From: Bacteroidales bacterium | GTDB lineage: Bacteria; Bacteroidota; Bacteroidia; Bacteroidales; UBA932 | DNA length: 64,000 nucleotides | NCBI GenBank assembly: GCA_017938925.1 | Contig: JAGBAO010000012.1 | Coordinates: forward strand, 1-64,000 | Direction: 5' to 3' | Shown here: one piece after another, positions 1 to 8,548 of the stretch | Position numbering within the stretch: the stretch's first letter is position 1 | Layout: every line of letters starts with the position of its first letter | Translations under genes and position numbers: made by a program | Notes under the pieces: model-generated | Database searches by the model: none | What the model was told of the DNA's origin: nothing | Seen by the model: the letters and a program-made list of their open reading frames with translations, nothing else

Positions 1-112
1 GACAGGCAGCTTTTCAGCCAAAACATTGCCTGTCGGTCCTGAATATCATGCCTTTTGCACCTCAAACGGCACCATCAGGCAGACTTTTGAACAAAACAGC
101 GCCTGTCGGTCC
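1..112. repeat. Two-copy direct repeat, 73 bp period, at the left edge
   Basis: Blocks CAGGCAG (3-9 and 76-82) and CCTGTCGGTCC (29-39 and 102-112) recur with the same 73 bp offset and similar sequence between them (CTTTTnnnnnnAAAACA). Each unit is also a hairpin (GACAGGCA/TGCCTGTC in the first, CAGGC/GCCTG in the second). No coding sequence is supported here. The array may continue to the left of the window. Its function is unknown. Confidence 0.55.
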
Positions 113-157
113 AGCGAATGATTTTACCAACCGACTTTTTCCATCTCAGCCCCAAAA

Positions 158-189
158 TATACCCTGCATTCCGGGGAAGGCAGGGTATA
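158..189 (-). terminator. Hairpin terminator downstream of the TonB-C-like gene
   Basis: A perfect 10 bp inverted repeat (TATACCCTGC / GCAGGGTATA) encloses a 12-base loop that itself has a TTCC/GGAA pairing. Read on the minus strand it is followed by TATATTTT. It lies 43 bp beyond the stop of the minus-strand gene ending at 233, as expected for an intrinsic terminator. Confidence 0.6.
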
Positions 190-232
190 ACGCTAACGTA
201 ATGAGTATTATAAGATTGAGGTTTTGCAACTG

Positions 233-643
233 TTATCTGAAAACGACAGGGATGGTGATTACCACAGCTACAGGATTTCCTCTTTGCTTTCCTGGCGTCC
301 ATTTTCCTGTAGTCTCCAGGAGCTTGACTGAGGCGGCATTGGTGGCTTCATCGAGGCCTCTGACGATCTTGACTCTGCTGATCTCTCCCTTGGATGAAAT
401 GGTGAGGTTGCACATGACTCTTCCTGCTGAGCAGCCTTCCGGTGTCTTCTGATTCATCATCATCTGCATATATTCCTGCATTGGACAAGCCTTGTCATTG
501 ATATATACTTCCGGTTTTTCTTCTACCATTGCATATGAAAACGGATCTTCCTCGGTAAGAACGATTGCAGCAGCATGGTGTGAGAAGGCAATTGACAGCA
601 GGACGCATGCGGCGGCTGTCTTGATGATCTTTGATATTTTCAT
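233..643 (-). CDS. Secreted TonB C-terminal-like domain protein
   Basis: A 136-residue protein. The ATG at 643 is chosen because it gives a good Sec signal peptide (MKISKI, then a hydrophobic core ending HHAAA); the frame stays open 23 codons further upstream but that extension has no signal character. The mature part contains TISSKGEISRVKIVRGLD and then a TGKWTPGKQRGNPVAV segment ending in hydrophobic beta-strand residues. This is the pattern of the TonB C-terminal domain (energy transduction and peptidoglycan or receptor contact) found in many small Bacteroidetes periplasmic proteins. There is no N-terminal TonB membrane anchor, so it is not a complete TonB. It is monocistronic, ending in a hairpin. 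Exact role unknown. Confidence 0.75.
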   Translation of the reverse strand: MKISKIIKTAAACVLLSIAFSHHAAAIVLTEEDPFSYAMVEEKPEVYINDKACPMQEYMQMMMNQKTPEGCSAGRVMCNLTISSKGEISRVKIVRGLDEATNAASVKLLETTGKWTPGKQRGNPVAVVITIPVVFR

Positions 644-757
644 GACTTTGGACTTTATGATTTCCAATCCAAAGATACCCAAAATCACATAACAATGACT
701 ATCCGCAATCAAGGTTTTGTTTCAGTGAATAGAATCACTTATTCTTTGACCGATGAT

Positions 758-1525
758 TTATTCGATGACCAGTCCGTCGTATGCGGGCTGTACGCCATCA
801 GGCAGCTCGGACAGCAGCTCTTCGTAGCGAGGAAGCTGGTGTGACAGGTGGGTGAGCCATGTGTGCTTTGCACCGACTCTGGAAGCCACTTCAAGTGCTC
901 CTTCGAGGGAAAAATGAGATATATGCCTACCTCTTCTGACGCAGTTTATTATGAAGTGATCCAGCCCTTGAAGTTTGGCGAATTCCTCTTCCGGAATCCT
1001 GTTCATGTCAGTGCAGTAGGCTATGTTCCCAAATCTGTAGCCAAGAACGGGCAGGTTGAAATGCTTGCCACGTATAGGGACTATCTCCACTCCGTCTATG
1101 CTGAACGGATGCTCGTCTATGAGGTGAACCTTCCAGTCCGGTGCTCCGGGATATTTGTTCTCTGCAAAGGCATAGGAATACTCCTTCCGCAGAGAATCCT
1201 CCACATATTTCTCGCAATATATATGCGTCGCAGCCTTTTCGAGGTAGTTGAACGCCCTTATGTCATCCAGGCCCCCGGTGTGGTCCTTATGGTTGTGAGT
1301 CAGCAGAATGGCATCCACATGTGAGACTCCGGCGCGAAGCATCTGCTGCCTGAAATCCGGACCGGCATCCACCAGAAACCGTTTCCCGCAGTAGTCCACA
1401 AGCACGCTGGCACGAAGCCTCTTGTCACGCTGGTCCGAGCTTGCGCACACCTCGCATCCGCATCCTATCATCGGCACCCCCTGCGATGTGCCCGTTCCCA
1501 AAAATTCCAGTCTGGCCTTCTTCAT
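758..1525 (-). CDS. MBL-fold metal-dependent hydrolase (PhnP-like)
   Basis: A 255-residue metallo-beta-lactamase fold protein. It starts with LEFLGTGTSQGVP, typical of the PhnP/RNase Z-like MBL branch. A Cys pair follows (IGCGCEVC), then the metal-binding motif THNHKDHTGGLDD near residue 77, YCTDMN near 170 and a final WLTHLSH near 225. Such proteins hydrolyse phosphodiester bonds in cyclic phosphates or nucleotides; the substrate of this one cannot be told. Its start codon overlaps the mtaB stop (TAATG), so it is translationally coupled as the last gene of the tamB-to-MBL run. Confidence 0.85.
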   Translation of the reverse strand: MKKARLEFLGTGTSQGVPMIGCGCEVCASSDQRDKRLRASVLVDYCGKRFLVDAGPDFRQQMLRAGVSHVDAILLTHNHKDHTGGLDDIRAFNYLEKAATHIYCEKYVEDSLRKEYSYAFAENKYPGAPDWKVHLIDEHPFSIDGVEIVPIRGKHFNLPVLGYRFGNIAYCTDMNRIPEEEFAKLQGLDHFIINCVRRGRHISHFSLEGALEVASRVGAKHTWLTHLSHQLPRYEELLSELPDGVQPAYDGLVIE

Positions 1526-2778
1526 TATTTGATTTCGATTTCTACGATGTTATTGATCGCTGCGCTGTCGTATGGTGCTGTCACCCTGATGTAATTCTCA
1601 GTGTAGCCCTCCATCATGCCGTTCCTGTCGGTGCTCTCGAACAGGACCTTGCCGGTGAGTCCCTTATGCGCTGAGACAAATTCCTCATGCAGTTTCTGAC
1701 ACAGTGCCTCCAGCCTCTGCACCCTGAGGGTCTTCACCGAATCCTGCACCTGATCCTTTCGCGAGGCGGCAGGAGTTCCGGCGCGGCGGGAGTAGGGGAA
1801 TATGTGGATGAAAGCCGGACGCACGACGTCGCGGAGGAAGGTGTATGTCTCTTCGAAAAGTTCATCTGTCTCGCCCGGGAATCCAACGATCACGTCGATC
1901 CCGAAGAACACCTTCAGTCCTCCTGGCACTTCCATCTTCTGTCTGATATACTGTATCTTATGAGCGAATGCGGCAGTGTCGTAGCGTCTTCCCATCTCCC
2001 GAAGAATCGTGTCGCAGCCGGATTGCAGAGGAATATGGAAATGCGGAAGGAACTTGGTGCCCGAAGCTATCCAGTCCACCATTTCCTCAGTCAGAAGATT
2101 CGGCTCTATGGATGAGATCCTGTACCTCTCTATTCCTTCCACCTCATTCAGTTCGCGGATCAGGTCGTAGAACGTCTCGCCGGTCGAACGGCCGAAATCT
2201 CCGGTGTTCACTCCGGTCAGCACGATTTCCTTGATCCCCTCTGCAGCAATGGCCTTAGCCAGCGGAATTATCTCTGCAATCGGAATATTCCGGCTTTCCC
2301 CACGGGCATAAGGCACTGTGCAGTAGTGACATTTATAGTCGCATCCGTCCTGCACCTTCAGAAACGAGCGTGTCCTTTCTCCGCTTGAATATGCAGGGAA
2401 GAACGTGCCTATATCGTGTCCGCAGCAATCTCCGCCGCTGACGATATCAATGATGGTCGGCACTATAAGCCCTTTCTCAGTGGCTCCGAACACCTTGCGG
2501 ACTCCCTCGATTGCCTCTATTTCAGCCTTTTTCAACTGGGCGTAGCAGCCTGTGACAAAGATCAGAGCCTCAGGATTCTGACGATGCAGCTTCCTGATTA
2601 TGTTGCGGCTCTTCTTGTCGGAGTGCTCGGTCACGGTGCATGTGTTCACGAGGAAGATGTCTGCTCCCTTCGTCCATGGCACAGCCTGAAAACCCGCACG
2701 GGACAGCTCCCTCTCATAGGTGGAGGTCTCAGCGTAATTCAGTTTGCAGCCTAAGGTAATATATGAAATTTTATGCAT
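1525..2778 (-). CDS. mtaB: tRNA N6-threonylcarbamoyladenosine(37) methylthiotransferase MtaB
   Basis: A 417-residue radical-SAM methylthiotransferase that converts t6A37 to ms2t6A37 in tRNAs reading ANN codons. The N-terminal UPF0004 domain supplies one Fe-S cluster through Cys in TLGCKLNYAE (residue 11), NTCTVTEHSDKKSRN and VTGCYAQ. The radical-SAM CxxxCxxC motif is CDYKCHYC near residue 146. GCKLN and the absence of a dimethylallyl-specific pattern favour MtaB over MiaB or RimO. The substrate base t6A is made with TsaD, which is encoded nearby on the other strand. It lies 7 bp after folB and overlaps the following MBL gene. Confidence 0.92.
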   Translation of the reverse strand: MHKISYITLGCKLNYAETSTYERELSRAGFQAVPWTKGADIFLVNTCTVTEHSDKKSRNIIRKLHRQNPEALIFVTGCYAQLKKAEIEAIEGVRKVFGATEKGLIVPTIIDIVSGGDCCGHDIGTFFPAYSSGERTRSFLKVQDGCDYKCHYCTVPYARGESRNIPIAEIIPLAKAIAAEGIKEIVLTGVNTGDFGRSTGETFYDLIRELNEVEGIERYRISSIEPNLLTEEMVDWIASGTKFLPHFHIPLQSGCDTILREMGRRYDTAAFAHKIQYIRQKMEVPGGLKVFFGIDVIVGFPGETDELFEETYTFLRDVVRPAFIHIFPYSRRAGTPAASRKDQVQDSVKTLRVQRLEALCQKLHEEFVSAHKGLTGKVLFESTDRNGMMEGYTENYIRVTAPYDSAAINNIVEIEIK

Positions 2779-2785
2779 AACCCTA

Positions 2786-3154
2786 TTACATACTACCGGA
2801 ATATAATGTCACGCGAGACCACTGTGCGACTCCCTCCACCGGCGGTCTTTTCTTGGAAACCCTCACGGAGAACCTCACCAGCTGCGGAAATCTCTCCTCG
2901 ATCGCCTTGACTATGCGCCCGGCCACATTTTCCAGCAGTTCGGACGGCACCGACATCTCCTCTGCCACGAGGTCGTATATCTCCCCATAGTTCAGCGTGT
3001 CGCCCAGACAGTCGCTTTCTGCCGCAGCGGACAGATCCAGTTCGCCGCGGAAATCCACTGTGAACAGGTTCCCGCGCACCTTTTCGTGTTCAAGACAGCC
3101 GTGATAGGCCTTGAACTCCATTCCTTCCAGTTCTATTGTTCCTATTCTTTCCAT
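2786..3154 (-). CDS. folB: Dihydroneopterin aldolase FolB
   Basis: A 122-residue protein of normal family length. It opens with IELEGMEFKAYHGCLEHEK, the FolB signature with the YHG motif and a conserved Glu. GDTLNYGEIYDLV follows in the middle, and the end VRVSKKRPPVEG matches the conserved K-x-x-P pterin-binding segment. FolB converts dihydroneopterin to 6-hydroxymethyl-dihydropterin and glycolaldehyde in cytosolic folate synthesis. It sits between the RsmI-like methyltransferase (10 bp) and mtaB (7 bp), consistent with one transcript. Confidence 0.92.
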   Translation of the reverse strand: MERIGTIELEGMEFKAYHGCLEHEKVRGNLFTVDFRGELDLSAAAESDCLGDTLNYGEIYDLVAEEMSVPSELLENVAGRIVKAIEERFPQLVRFSVRVSKKRPPVEGVAQWSRVTLYSGSM

Positions 3155-3164
3155 ATGTTCAGAT

Positions 3165-3875
3165 TCAGGCCAGCAGAAGAAATACGCATGGCCTCTTTCC
3201 GATGACCAGACCTTCCTTCTTCCATTGTGCGACCTTCATGGTCTTTATATAGGCATCAGGCATGGTGATGTTGCATGCCACGCACACCCTTGTAGTCGCT
3301 CCGCATACGGACAGGATGTCCGTAAAGAGCGAATCGTTCCTGTACGGCGTCTCGATCAGGATCTGTGTCTGACGCAGCTGTGCCGACACCTTCTCCAAGG
3401 TCTTCAGCCGGTTTCTTCTCTCGTCGGTCTTTGCCGGAATATATCCGCAGAAGGCAAACGACTGGCCGTTCAGTCCTGAGGCCATCAGAGCCATCATCAG
3501 AGAAGACGGTCCCACGCAAGGCACCACCTCGATTCCGTGACGATGTGCGAGTGCGACTAATTGAGCGCCAGGGTCAGCCACAGCTGGAAGCCCTGCTTCG
3601 GAAATCAGTGCTACATCGTTTTCGTCATCGAAAAGACGAATATATCCTTCGATTGTGGCCTCGTCAGTGTGTTCGTTAAGTTCATGAAACTCAAGATCTC
3701 CGATCTTTCCGCGCAGCCCAGCTTTCGAGAGGTAGCGGCGTGCCGTGCGCACTTCCTCCACAACAAAAGTCCTGAAACCTTCCAACGATTTCAGAACAGG
3801 TCCCGGGATCACTTCTGCCGGGTCATTCTCTCCGAGAGGGGAGGGAATGAGATATAACTTACCTTTTTCTACCAT
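3165..3875 (-). CDS. RsmI-like SAM-dependent methyltransferase (tetrapyrrole methylase family)
   Basis: A 236-residue protein of the tetrapyrrole methylase fold. It begins KLYLIPSPLGENDP, has VVEEVRTARRYLS near residue 40, the substrate-binding stretch ALISEAGLPAVADPGA near 95 and VVPCVGPSSLMMALMASG near 117, and then FAFCGYIPAK. These are RsmI motifs (16S rRNA C1402 2'-O-methylation), but Bacteroidetes carry this shorter variant with altered N-terminal residues, so the rRNA target is not assured. The first 17 bp overlap the 3' end of tamB, so translation is probably coupled. Confidence 0.8.
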   Translation of the reverse strand: MVEKGKLYLIPSPLGENDPAEVIPGPVLKSLEGFRTFVVEEVRTARRYLSKAGLRGKIGDLEFHELNEHTDEATIEGYIRLFDDENDVALISEAGLPAVADPGAQLVALAHRHGIEVVPCVGPSSLMMALMASGLNGQSFAFCGYIPAKTDERRNRLKTLEKVSAQLRQTQILIETPYRNDSLFTDILSVCGATTRVCVACNITMPDAYIKTMKVAQWKKEGLVIGKRPCVFLLLA

Positions 3876-6800
3876 TTTCTTTATCCTCTGGTGCCTGAAT
3901 CTCTATCTCCACTCTTCCTCCGCTTACCATAGCCTCTTCCTCCGCCAGTCTTGCTGCCTGCCTTTTGGCCTTGCTTGAGAACATGTTCCTGAAGAACTGC
4001 CTGAAACTGTTGAACTCAGTCTGGTAGGTCAGACCGACACCGTTCCTTTGTGAATTGTCAAGGAAGTTTGTGTATGAGTCTGCCGAATGGGAGAACAGAT
4101 TGAGCCTGAATGAACCGGAACGGTTGAGCTTTATCTCTATATCGAGGTCGCCGACCACATCCTGTGTTCCGCCCGTGTTGTACTGCTTGTTTCCGACGCT
4201 ACCGTTCACGACCACCCTGTTGTTGAACAGCTGGGTGGAAACGGCCACGTCAAATATGTCTGTTCCCTTGTCGCTTGGCTGATAGTTCAGTCCGAGGTCA
4301 AGCGGGATGTCGAGTTTCTGGAATATGTTACTAAGCTGATTTGCAAGCATTTCCGTAACGTTGGAGTACAGCATAGAGGAATTGTTCACGATGCCGGACT
4401 GCTCGTCAGGAAGAAAACTGTTGGACAGAATCAGCGAAAGGAACTGCTTCTGCACCTTGTCTTCCGTGCTCAGCGCGCTCTCCACTCTGGACTTGATGGT
4501 CGGATCAAGATCCGGAATCTCGATCGAGAAGCTAAGTCGAGGGTTGCTGATCTGGTCTGTGATGCTGATTCCGCATTCGACGGTTCGTCTGTTCGCAACT
4601 GAAGTCGTGTCGGCTATCAGGGTCGACAGCGAAGCCTTGGTCTTGTATATCGCATCGATGTCCAGAGTACTCTCCATGATGTCCCCGTTAAAGCGTATCG
4701 TGCTTCCGTCCTGGATCTGGAAGTCTCTGCTGACCAGTCCCATGGCTACAAACTTATAGTTTCCTCCGGTGAGAGTGTAGTCTCCGTTTATATTGAATAT
4801 GTCATCGCTGACCTCCAGTTCTATGACTCCGCTTCCGCGTCCCGACAGCACGTTTCCGCTGGCCTTGTCGATCTCCACGAAAGCCTCCACATCCTGCGAT
4901 GCACCGACTTTGAGCGTGACAAGGAAATCGTTCTCCTTCTCTTCCTTCTTCTGCATGTCGGTCATCATCGCCTCATATGGATCTATATGGATTTCATTCT
5001 CCACTTCCGTGAATTTCAGCAGATTGGTTCCCTTTCCTGCATTTTCTTCAGCGCTGATCGGAATATGAAGCTGTCCTCGCCTGGATGTGACTGCATCCAC
5101 GTCAAGCCTGATGGAACTTAGCGGACCGGTGATCGAAACGTTTCCTGTTCCGAATATATTGCCATAGAAGCTCTCTGCCATGCTTTCCGGAATGTCAATT
5201 CCTTCGATGTTGTTGACCCTGATATGAGTGTCGAAGCTTATATCCCTGAAATGATCCCAGTTTATGCTGCCTGTCACGTTTCCGGTTCCGTTGAATCTGT
5301 CCCTGACACTGATGTCATCGAAATATACTCCCTTGCTGTCAAGGTGGAAAGTGCCGCCGGCATAGTAAGGGACGTTTGTGTATGCAATCCTGAGCATGCC
5401 GTCTTCAAGCCTTCCGCCGACACTGCTGATTTCCATGTTGTCCAGCTTTCCTCCTGCGGTGATCTCGCCGCTCAGATATCCGTCCATCTCGCTGAACACA
5501 TCCTTAAGCATAGGCTGCACATACCCCACAGCAAGTCTGTTCATTCCCACTCGAGCCTGCAGACTCCTGTCTTTCAGAAACAGCTGTCCATGTGCGTCAA
5601 GGCTGCTTCTCCCGTCCAGATCGTTTCTTGCAGATATGTTCAAGCAGTCGTCTGTCCTGTCCCATTCACATCCGAGATCGAGGATGCCGAGAGGAGTGTC
5701 AGCGATATATGTGGAGTCGCAAAGCATGTCAACGAGCAGCCCTTTCCCTTCTGAAGATGAAGTCAGCAGGGCATCTCCGGTCATGGCACCTCTTATTCCC
5801 AATCCCGGTATGAGAGAATTTATTATTGATATATCAAATCGTTGCAGTCCAAGCGTAAGTGTGTCATTCTGAGAACTTGAAACCTTTCCGTTAATGCTTA
5901 TAGCCTCTTCGCCGGAGGTCAGTCCGAATCCCTTGACCTCTACGTCCTGTCCTAAAATGTTGACTCTCGACGGGAGAATGTTCCATTCCCTGGAGTTGAT
6001 GTACAGATTGGACGGAGCAAGGTCAATCGCAAGTCCGAGATTGTTGTCATTTCTGGAAAGAATTCCACGTGCGATCATCTGACCGTGGTTTTCCAGCTCC
6101 GCATCGTTATTGTATGAAAAACCGGCACCAATGCGGTTGTCCTGTGCAAAGATCTGAAGCCTGCTGTCCTTCAGAAGCAGTGAGGCCACCTGGATCTGAC
6201 TGCAGCCCACCTCGCCGCTGAGATTCTCATTGTAGTTGTTGAACCCGGCATATACGTTCTTCAGGAACTGCTTTCCGTAAGCTAGTCTTCCGGAGCTGAC
6301 CTCTGCTTTGAATCCTCCGTCCTTGTCGATTTCGGCATATGCTGACGTGCCTGACTCGATGTATAGCCCTGGCAATGCAAAGGCGAGGACATCCATCATA
6401 TTATGGAATTTGATGGAGGCGTCATAAGTTGCCCCTGACCAAACCTGGACTGAATCCTTGAACATGGCAGGAAGCTCCTTTGCCAAAGTCAGTCCCTTGA
6501 AGTCTTTGATGAACTGTCCTATTGGAGCTGTGCCTGAATATGATGCCTCTGCAAATGGGGCATTCATCTCGATCCTGTAATCGTCCCTGGTCTGTTCCAG
6601 CATAAGCCCGATCTGTCCTATGCTGTATCGCCCTCCTTCGTTTGCCAGTTCGATATTGCCTATATCGACGCTGCCGGAAGCATTTCCTTCTGCGGAAATG
6701 CTGTAATCGGCCTGCGTACTGAATCTGACCTCCGATGCGCCGCGACGGTCTATCCTGATGGCATTGAGGTCTGCCTTGCTTATGTCGGCAGTCAGACTGT

Positions 6801-8412
6801 AGGTCTTGTCTCCATCTTCCTGTGTGTCCTTTGCCGCTTTAATATGGAAACTTAGGTTAGGATCATCTGACAGCATCGTGGCCTCGAACGATTCCTTGTT
6901 CAGATGTCCTGCTGCTGTCACTCCGGAATAGTCATATCCATGAAGATGCATCCTTTGTATTCCGAGGGAATCAAGACGAATGTCAGGGAAGTCCAGATCC
7001 CTGCCAAGTTCCGCTCCGAATGTTATTCCTGCAGTTGTCTGTCGTATAAGTTCCGATCCTATTATGCTGCCGATGTCGAGATCTTCCGTCATGACTGATC
7101 CCGATATCCCCAGCGGCCTGTTGTCGCTGAGGATGTCATCGAGTCTTATGTCGGCATCTGCCTGTCCTATCAGGGAACCGATAGAGGCGTTGATCCTCAT
7201 GTCGTTCAGAGTGCCCTTTACCTTTCCGTCAAGACTGAAAAGCACACCCTTTGCGAAACCGCTCAGATCCAGCTCTTCTCCTTCGTCCATCCATTCCGAG
7301 ATGAAATCTCCAAGGCCCTCTGTGGTGAGCAGCATGTCACTGACTCTGGCATTCAGCCGGGTGGTTTCTATTTCAGGAATTCCTGTCATTCTTCCGTTCA
7401 CCTTTCCGGAGAATCCGCCTCCCTTCAGTGCCACCTTGACGTCCTGCACCTGGAAATCGTTCACATATCCGCTCATCCTTCCGGATATGCGTGCCCTCAG
7501 CCTGTTGTCTCCGAGCTGTGGTGCAAAATATTGCAATGTCCTGAAATCCAGCTCGCTGGGAGCTATCTCTCCGTCCATCTTTATCTTGGCGATATAGTCG
7601 GAAAAGTCATCCACGCTGCTGAAACTCATCATATACAGCGGAAGATACAGGTCTGACCATTTGTCCGTCAGATGGAGATCCTTGACTATGGCACGCCCTC
7701 TTCCCACTTTCGCACTTCCCGAAATGGAGTTGCAGACCCAGCCGCTCTTCTCCCGGAAAGACAGCTTGTCGACAAAGCCCGTCATGATTCCTCCCTTGAA
7801 CTGGAGCTCCCTGGCATTGATGTTAATGTTCCTGACATCCATGTCGTTCCAGTTGATTCCTCCCTCAAAGTCGATCTTTTCCATCTTGTGGTTGTACATA
7901 TGGAAACCGAGGTTGTGGATCTCGACCTTCCTGATATGGAAAAGCTCCTTGTCGCTGTACTGCTTGTCCTTCTTCTTGACGATTCCGAAGATTCGAGTAA
8001 GGCTTTCCGCCTCGGTGTCTCCGTCACCTGAGTCAGGGCGGTCCTCAAGCACCAGATTCATCTGTCCGTTGCTGACGAATGCCTTGTCTATATGCAGACT
8101 GCCGTGTTTGAACAGTCCCTCAAGAGTGAATTTTGCAATTATGTACTGTGCCCTGAAAAAGGTGTCCACCTGCACGCCGGTCAGAGAGTCCTTGACCGGA
8201 TTCTTGTCCAGGATGAGCGTGTTTTTGAGTACGAGGGTGGTGAAGGGCTTTAAATGGATCTTCTCGAAGGAAATGTCTCCCTCGATCTTATCCGACAGAC
8301 TTTTGACAACTTTGCCGGCAATATATGTCTGCACCTGCGGCAGCTGAATGGTCAGCGACACCGCAAATACGAAAGCCAGGATAGCGACAATCGTCAGCCA
8401 GAATATTTTCAA
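3859..8412 (-). CDS. tamB: TamB-like translocation and assembly module protein (AsmA/DUF490 family)
   Basis: A 1517-residue protein with one N-terminal membrane helix (IFWLTIVAILAFVFAVSLTI) followed by LPQVQTYIAGKVVKSLS, the usual start of Bacteroidetes TamB. Long beta-strand-rich AsmA-like repeats follow. The C-terminal DUF490 region is about residues 1050-1450 and contains LTGGNYKF, FNGDIMESTLDIDAIY, RLSFSIEIPDLDPTIKSRVESAL and QLSNIFQKLDIPLDLGLNY. It spans the periplasm and helps deliver phospholipid or outer-membrane proteins to the outer membrane. No ATG is available: the frame opens at TTG 8412 (just upstream, codons encode HKVIKRA without an ATG), so the true start may be a rare codon a few residues earlier. 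Confidence 0.88.
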   Translation of the reverse strand: MKIFWLTIVAILAFVFAVSLTIQLPQVQTYIAGKVVKSLSDKIEGDISFEKIHLKPFTTLVLKNTLILDKNPVKDSLTGVQVDTFFRAQYIIAKFTLEGLFKHGSLHIDKAFVSNGQMNLVLEDRPDSGDGDTEAESLTRIFGIVKKKDKQYSDKELFHIRKVEIHNLGFHMYNHKMEKIDFEGGINWNDMDVRNININARELQFKGGIMTGFVDKLSFREKSGWVCNSISGSAKVGRGRAIVKDLHLTDKWSDLYLPLYMMSFSSVDDFSDYIAKIKMDGEIAPSELDFRTLQYFAPQLGDNRLRARISGRMSGYVNDFQVQDVKVALKGGGFSGKVNGRMTGIPEIETTRLNARVSDMLLTTEGLGDFISEWMDEGEELDLSGFAKGVLFSLDGKVKGTLNDMRINASIGSLIGQADADIRLDDILSDNRPLGISGSVMTEDLDIGSIIGSELIRQTTAGITFGAELGRDLDFPDIRLDSLGIQRMHLHGYDYSGVTAAGHLNKESFEATMLSDDPNLSFHIKAAKDTQEDGDKTYSLTADISKADLNAIRIDRRGASEVRFSTQADYSISAEGNASGSVDIGNIELANEGGRYSIGQIGLMLEQTRDDYRIEMNAPFAEASYSGTAPIGQFIKDFKGLTLAKELPAMFKDSVQVWSGATYDASIKFHNMMDVLAFALPGLYIESGTSAYAEIDKDGGFKAEVSSGRLAYGKQFLKNVYAGFNNYNENLSGEVGCSQIQVASLLLKDSRLQIFAQDNRIGAGFSYNNDAELENHGQMIARGILSRNDNNLGLAIDLAPSNLYINSREWNILPSRVNILGQDVEVKGFGLTSGEEAISINGKVSSSQNDTLTLGLQRFDISIINSLIPGLGIRGAMTGDALLTSSSEGKGLLVDMLCDSTYIADTPLGILDLGCEWDRTDDCLNISARNDLDGRSSLDAHGQLFLKDRSLQARVGMNRLAVGYVQPMLKDVFSEMDGYLSGEITAGGKLDNMEISSVGGRLEDGMLRIAYTNVPYYAGGTFHLDSKGVYFDDISVRDRFNGTGNVTGSINWDHFRDISFDTHIRVNNIEGIDIPESMAESFYGNIFGTGNVSITGPLSSIRLDVDAVTSRRGQLHIPISAEENAGKGTNLLKFTEVENEIHIDPYEAMMTDMQKKEEKENDFLVTLKVGASQDVEAFVEIDKASGNVLSGRGSGVIELEVSDDIFNINGDYTLTGGNYKFVAMGLVSRDFQIQDGSTIRFNGDIMESTLDIDAIYKTKASLSTLIADTTSVANRRTVECGISITDQISNPRLSFSIEIPDLDPTIKSRVESALSTEDKVQKQFLSLILSNSFLPDEQSGIVNNSSMLYSNVTEMLANQLSNIFQKLDIPLDLGLNYQPSDKGTDIFDVAVSTQLFNNRVVVNGSVGNKQYNTGGTQDVVGDLDIEIKLNRSGSFRLNLFSHSADSYTNFLDNSQRNGVGLTYQTEFNSFRQFFRNMFSSKAKRQAARLAEEEAMVSGGRVEIEIQAPEDKENGRKR

Positions 8413-8454
8413 TGCCCTTTTGATGACTTTATGGTTTTATATTTCTCCAACTTG

Positions 8455-8462
8455 CAAAAATA
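8455..8462 (-). promoter_or_regulatory. -7 element of the tamB operon promoter
   Basis: On the minus strand this reads TATTTTTG, an exact match to the Bacteroidetes -7 consensus TAnnTTTG. It lies 43 bp upstream of the tamB start. No clear TTTG -33 box is seen. It mirrors the divergent tsaD -7 element. Confidence 0.55.
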
Positions 8463-8485
8463 GTAAAAATATCGGATAAAATCCG

Positions 8486-8493
8486 TATTTTTG
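8486..8493 (+). promoter_or_regulatory. -7 element of the tsaD promoter
   Basis: TATTTTTG matches TAnnTTTG exactly and lies 55 bp upstream of the tsaD ATG. Together with the minus-strand element at 8455-8462 it forms an inverted, divergent promoter pair in the 136 bp spacer between tamB and tsaD. Confidence 0.6.
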
Positions 8494-8548
8494 CGGCCGG
8501 TTTTTAATGCAATTAAAAGACCAAGGATTTTAAGAAAAACATAAAGAT

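Noticed and set aside
1-112. CRISPR array
   Set aside because: Only two imperfect units with a 73 bp period and no constant repeat plus unique spacer pattern; no cas genes in the window.
7661-8347. Long plus-strand frames inside tamB (7661-8347 and 6980-7597)
   Set aside because: Ser/Pro-rich low-complexity translations antisense to TamB; typical shadow frames.
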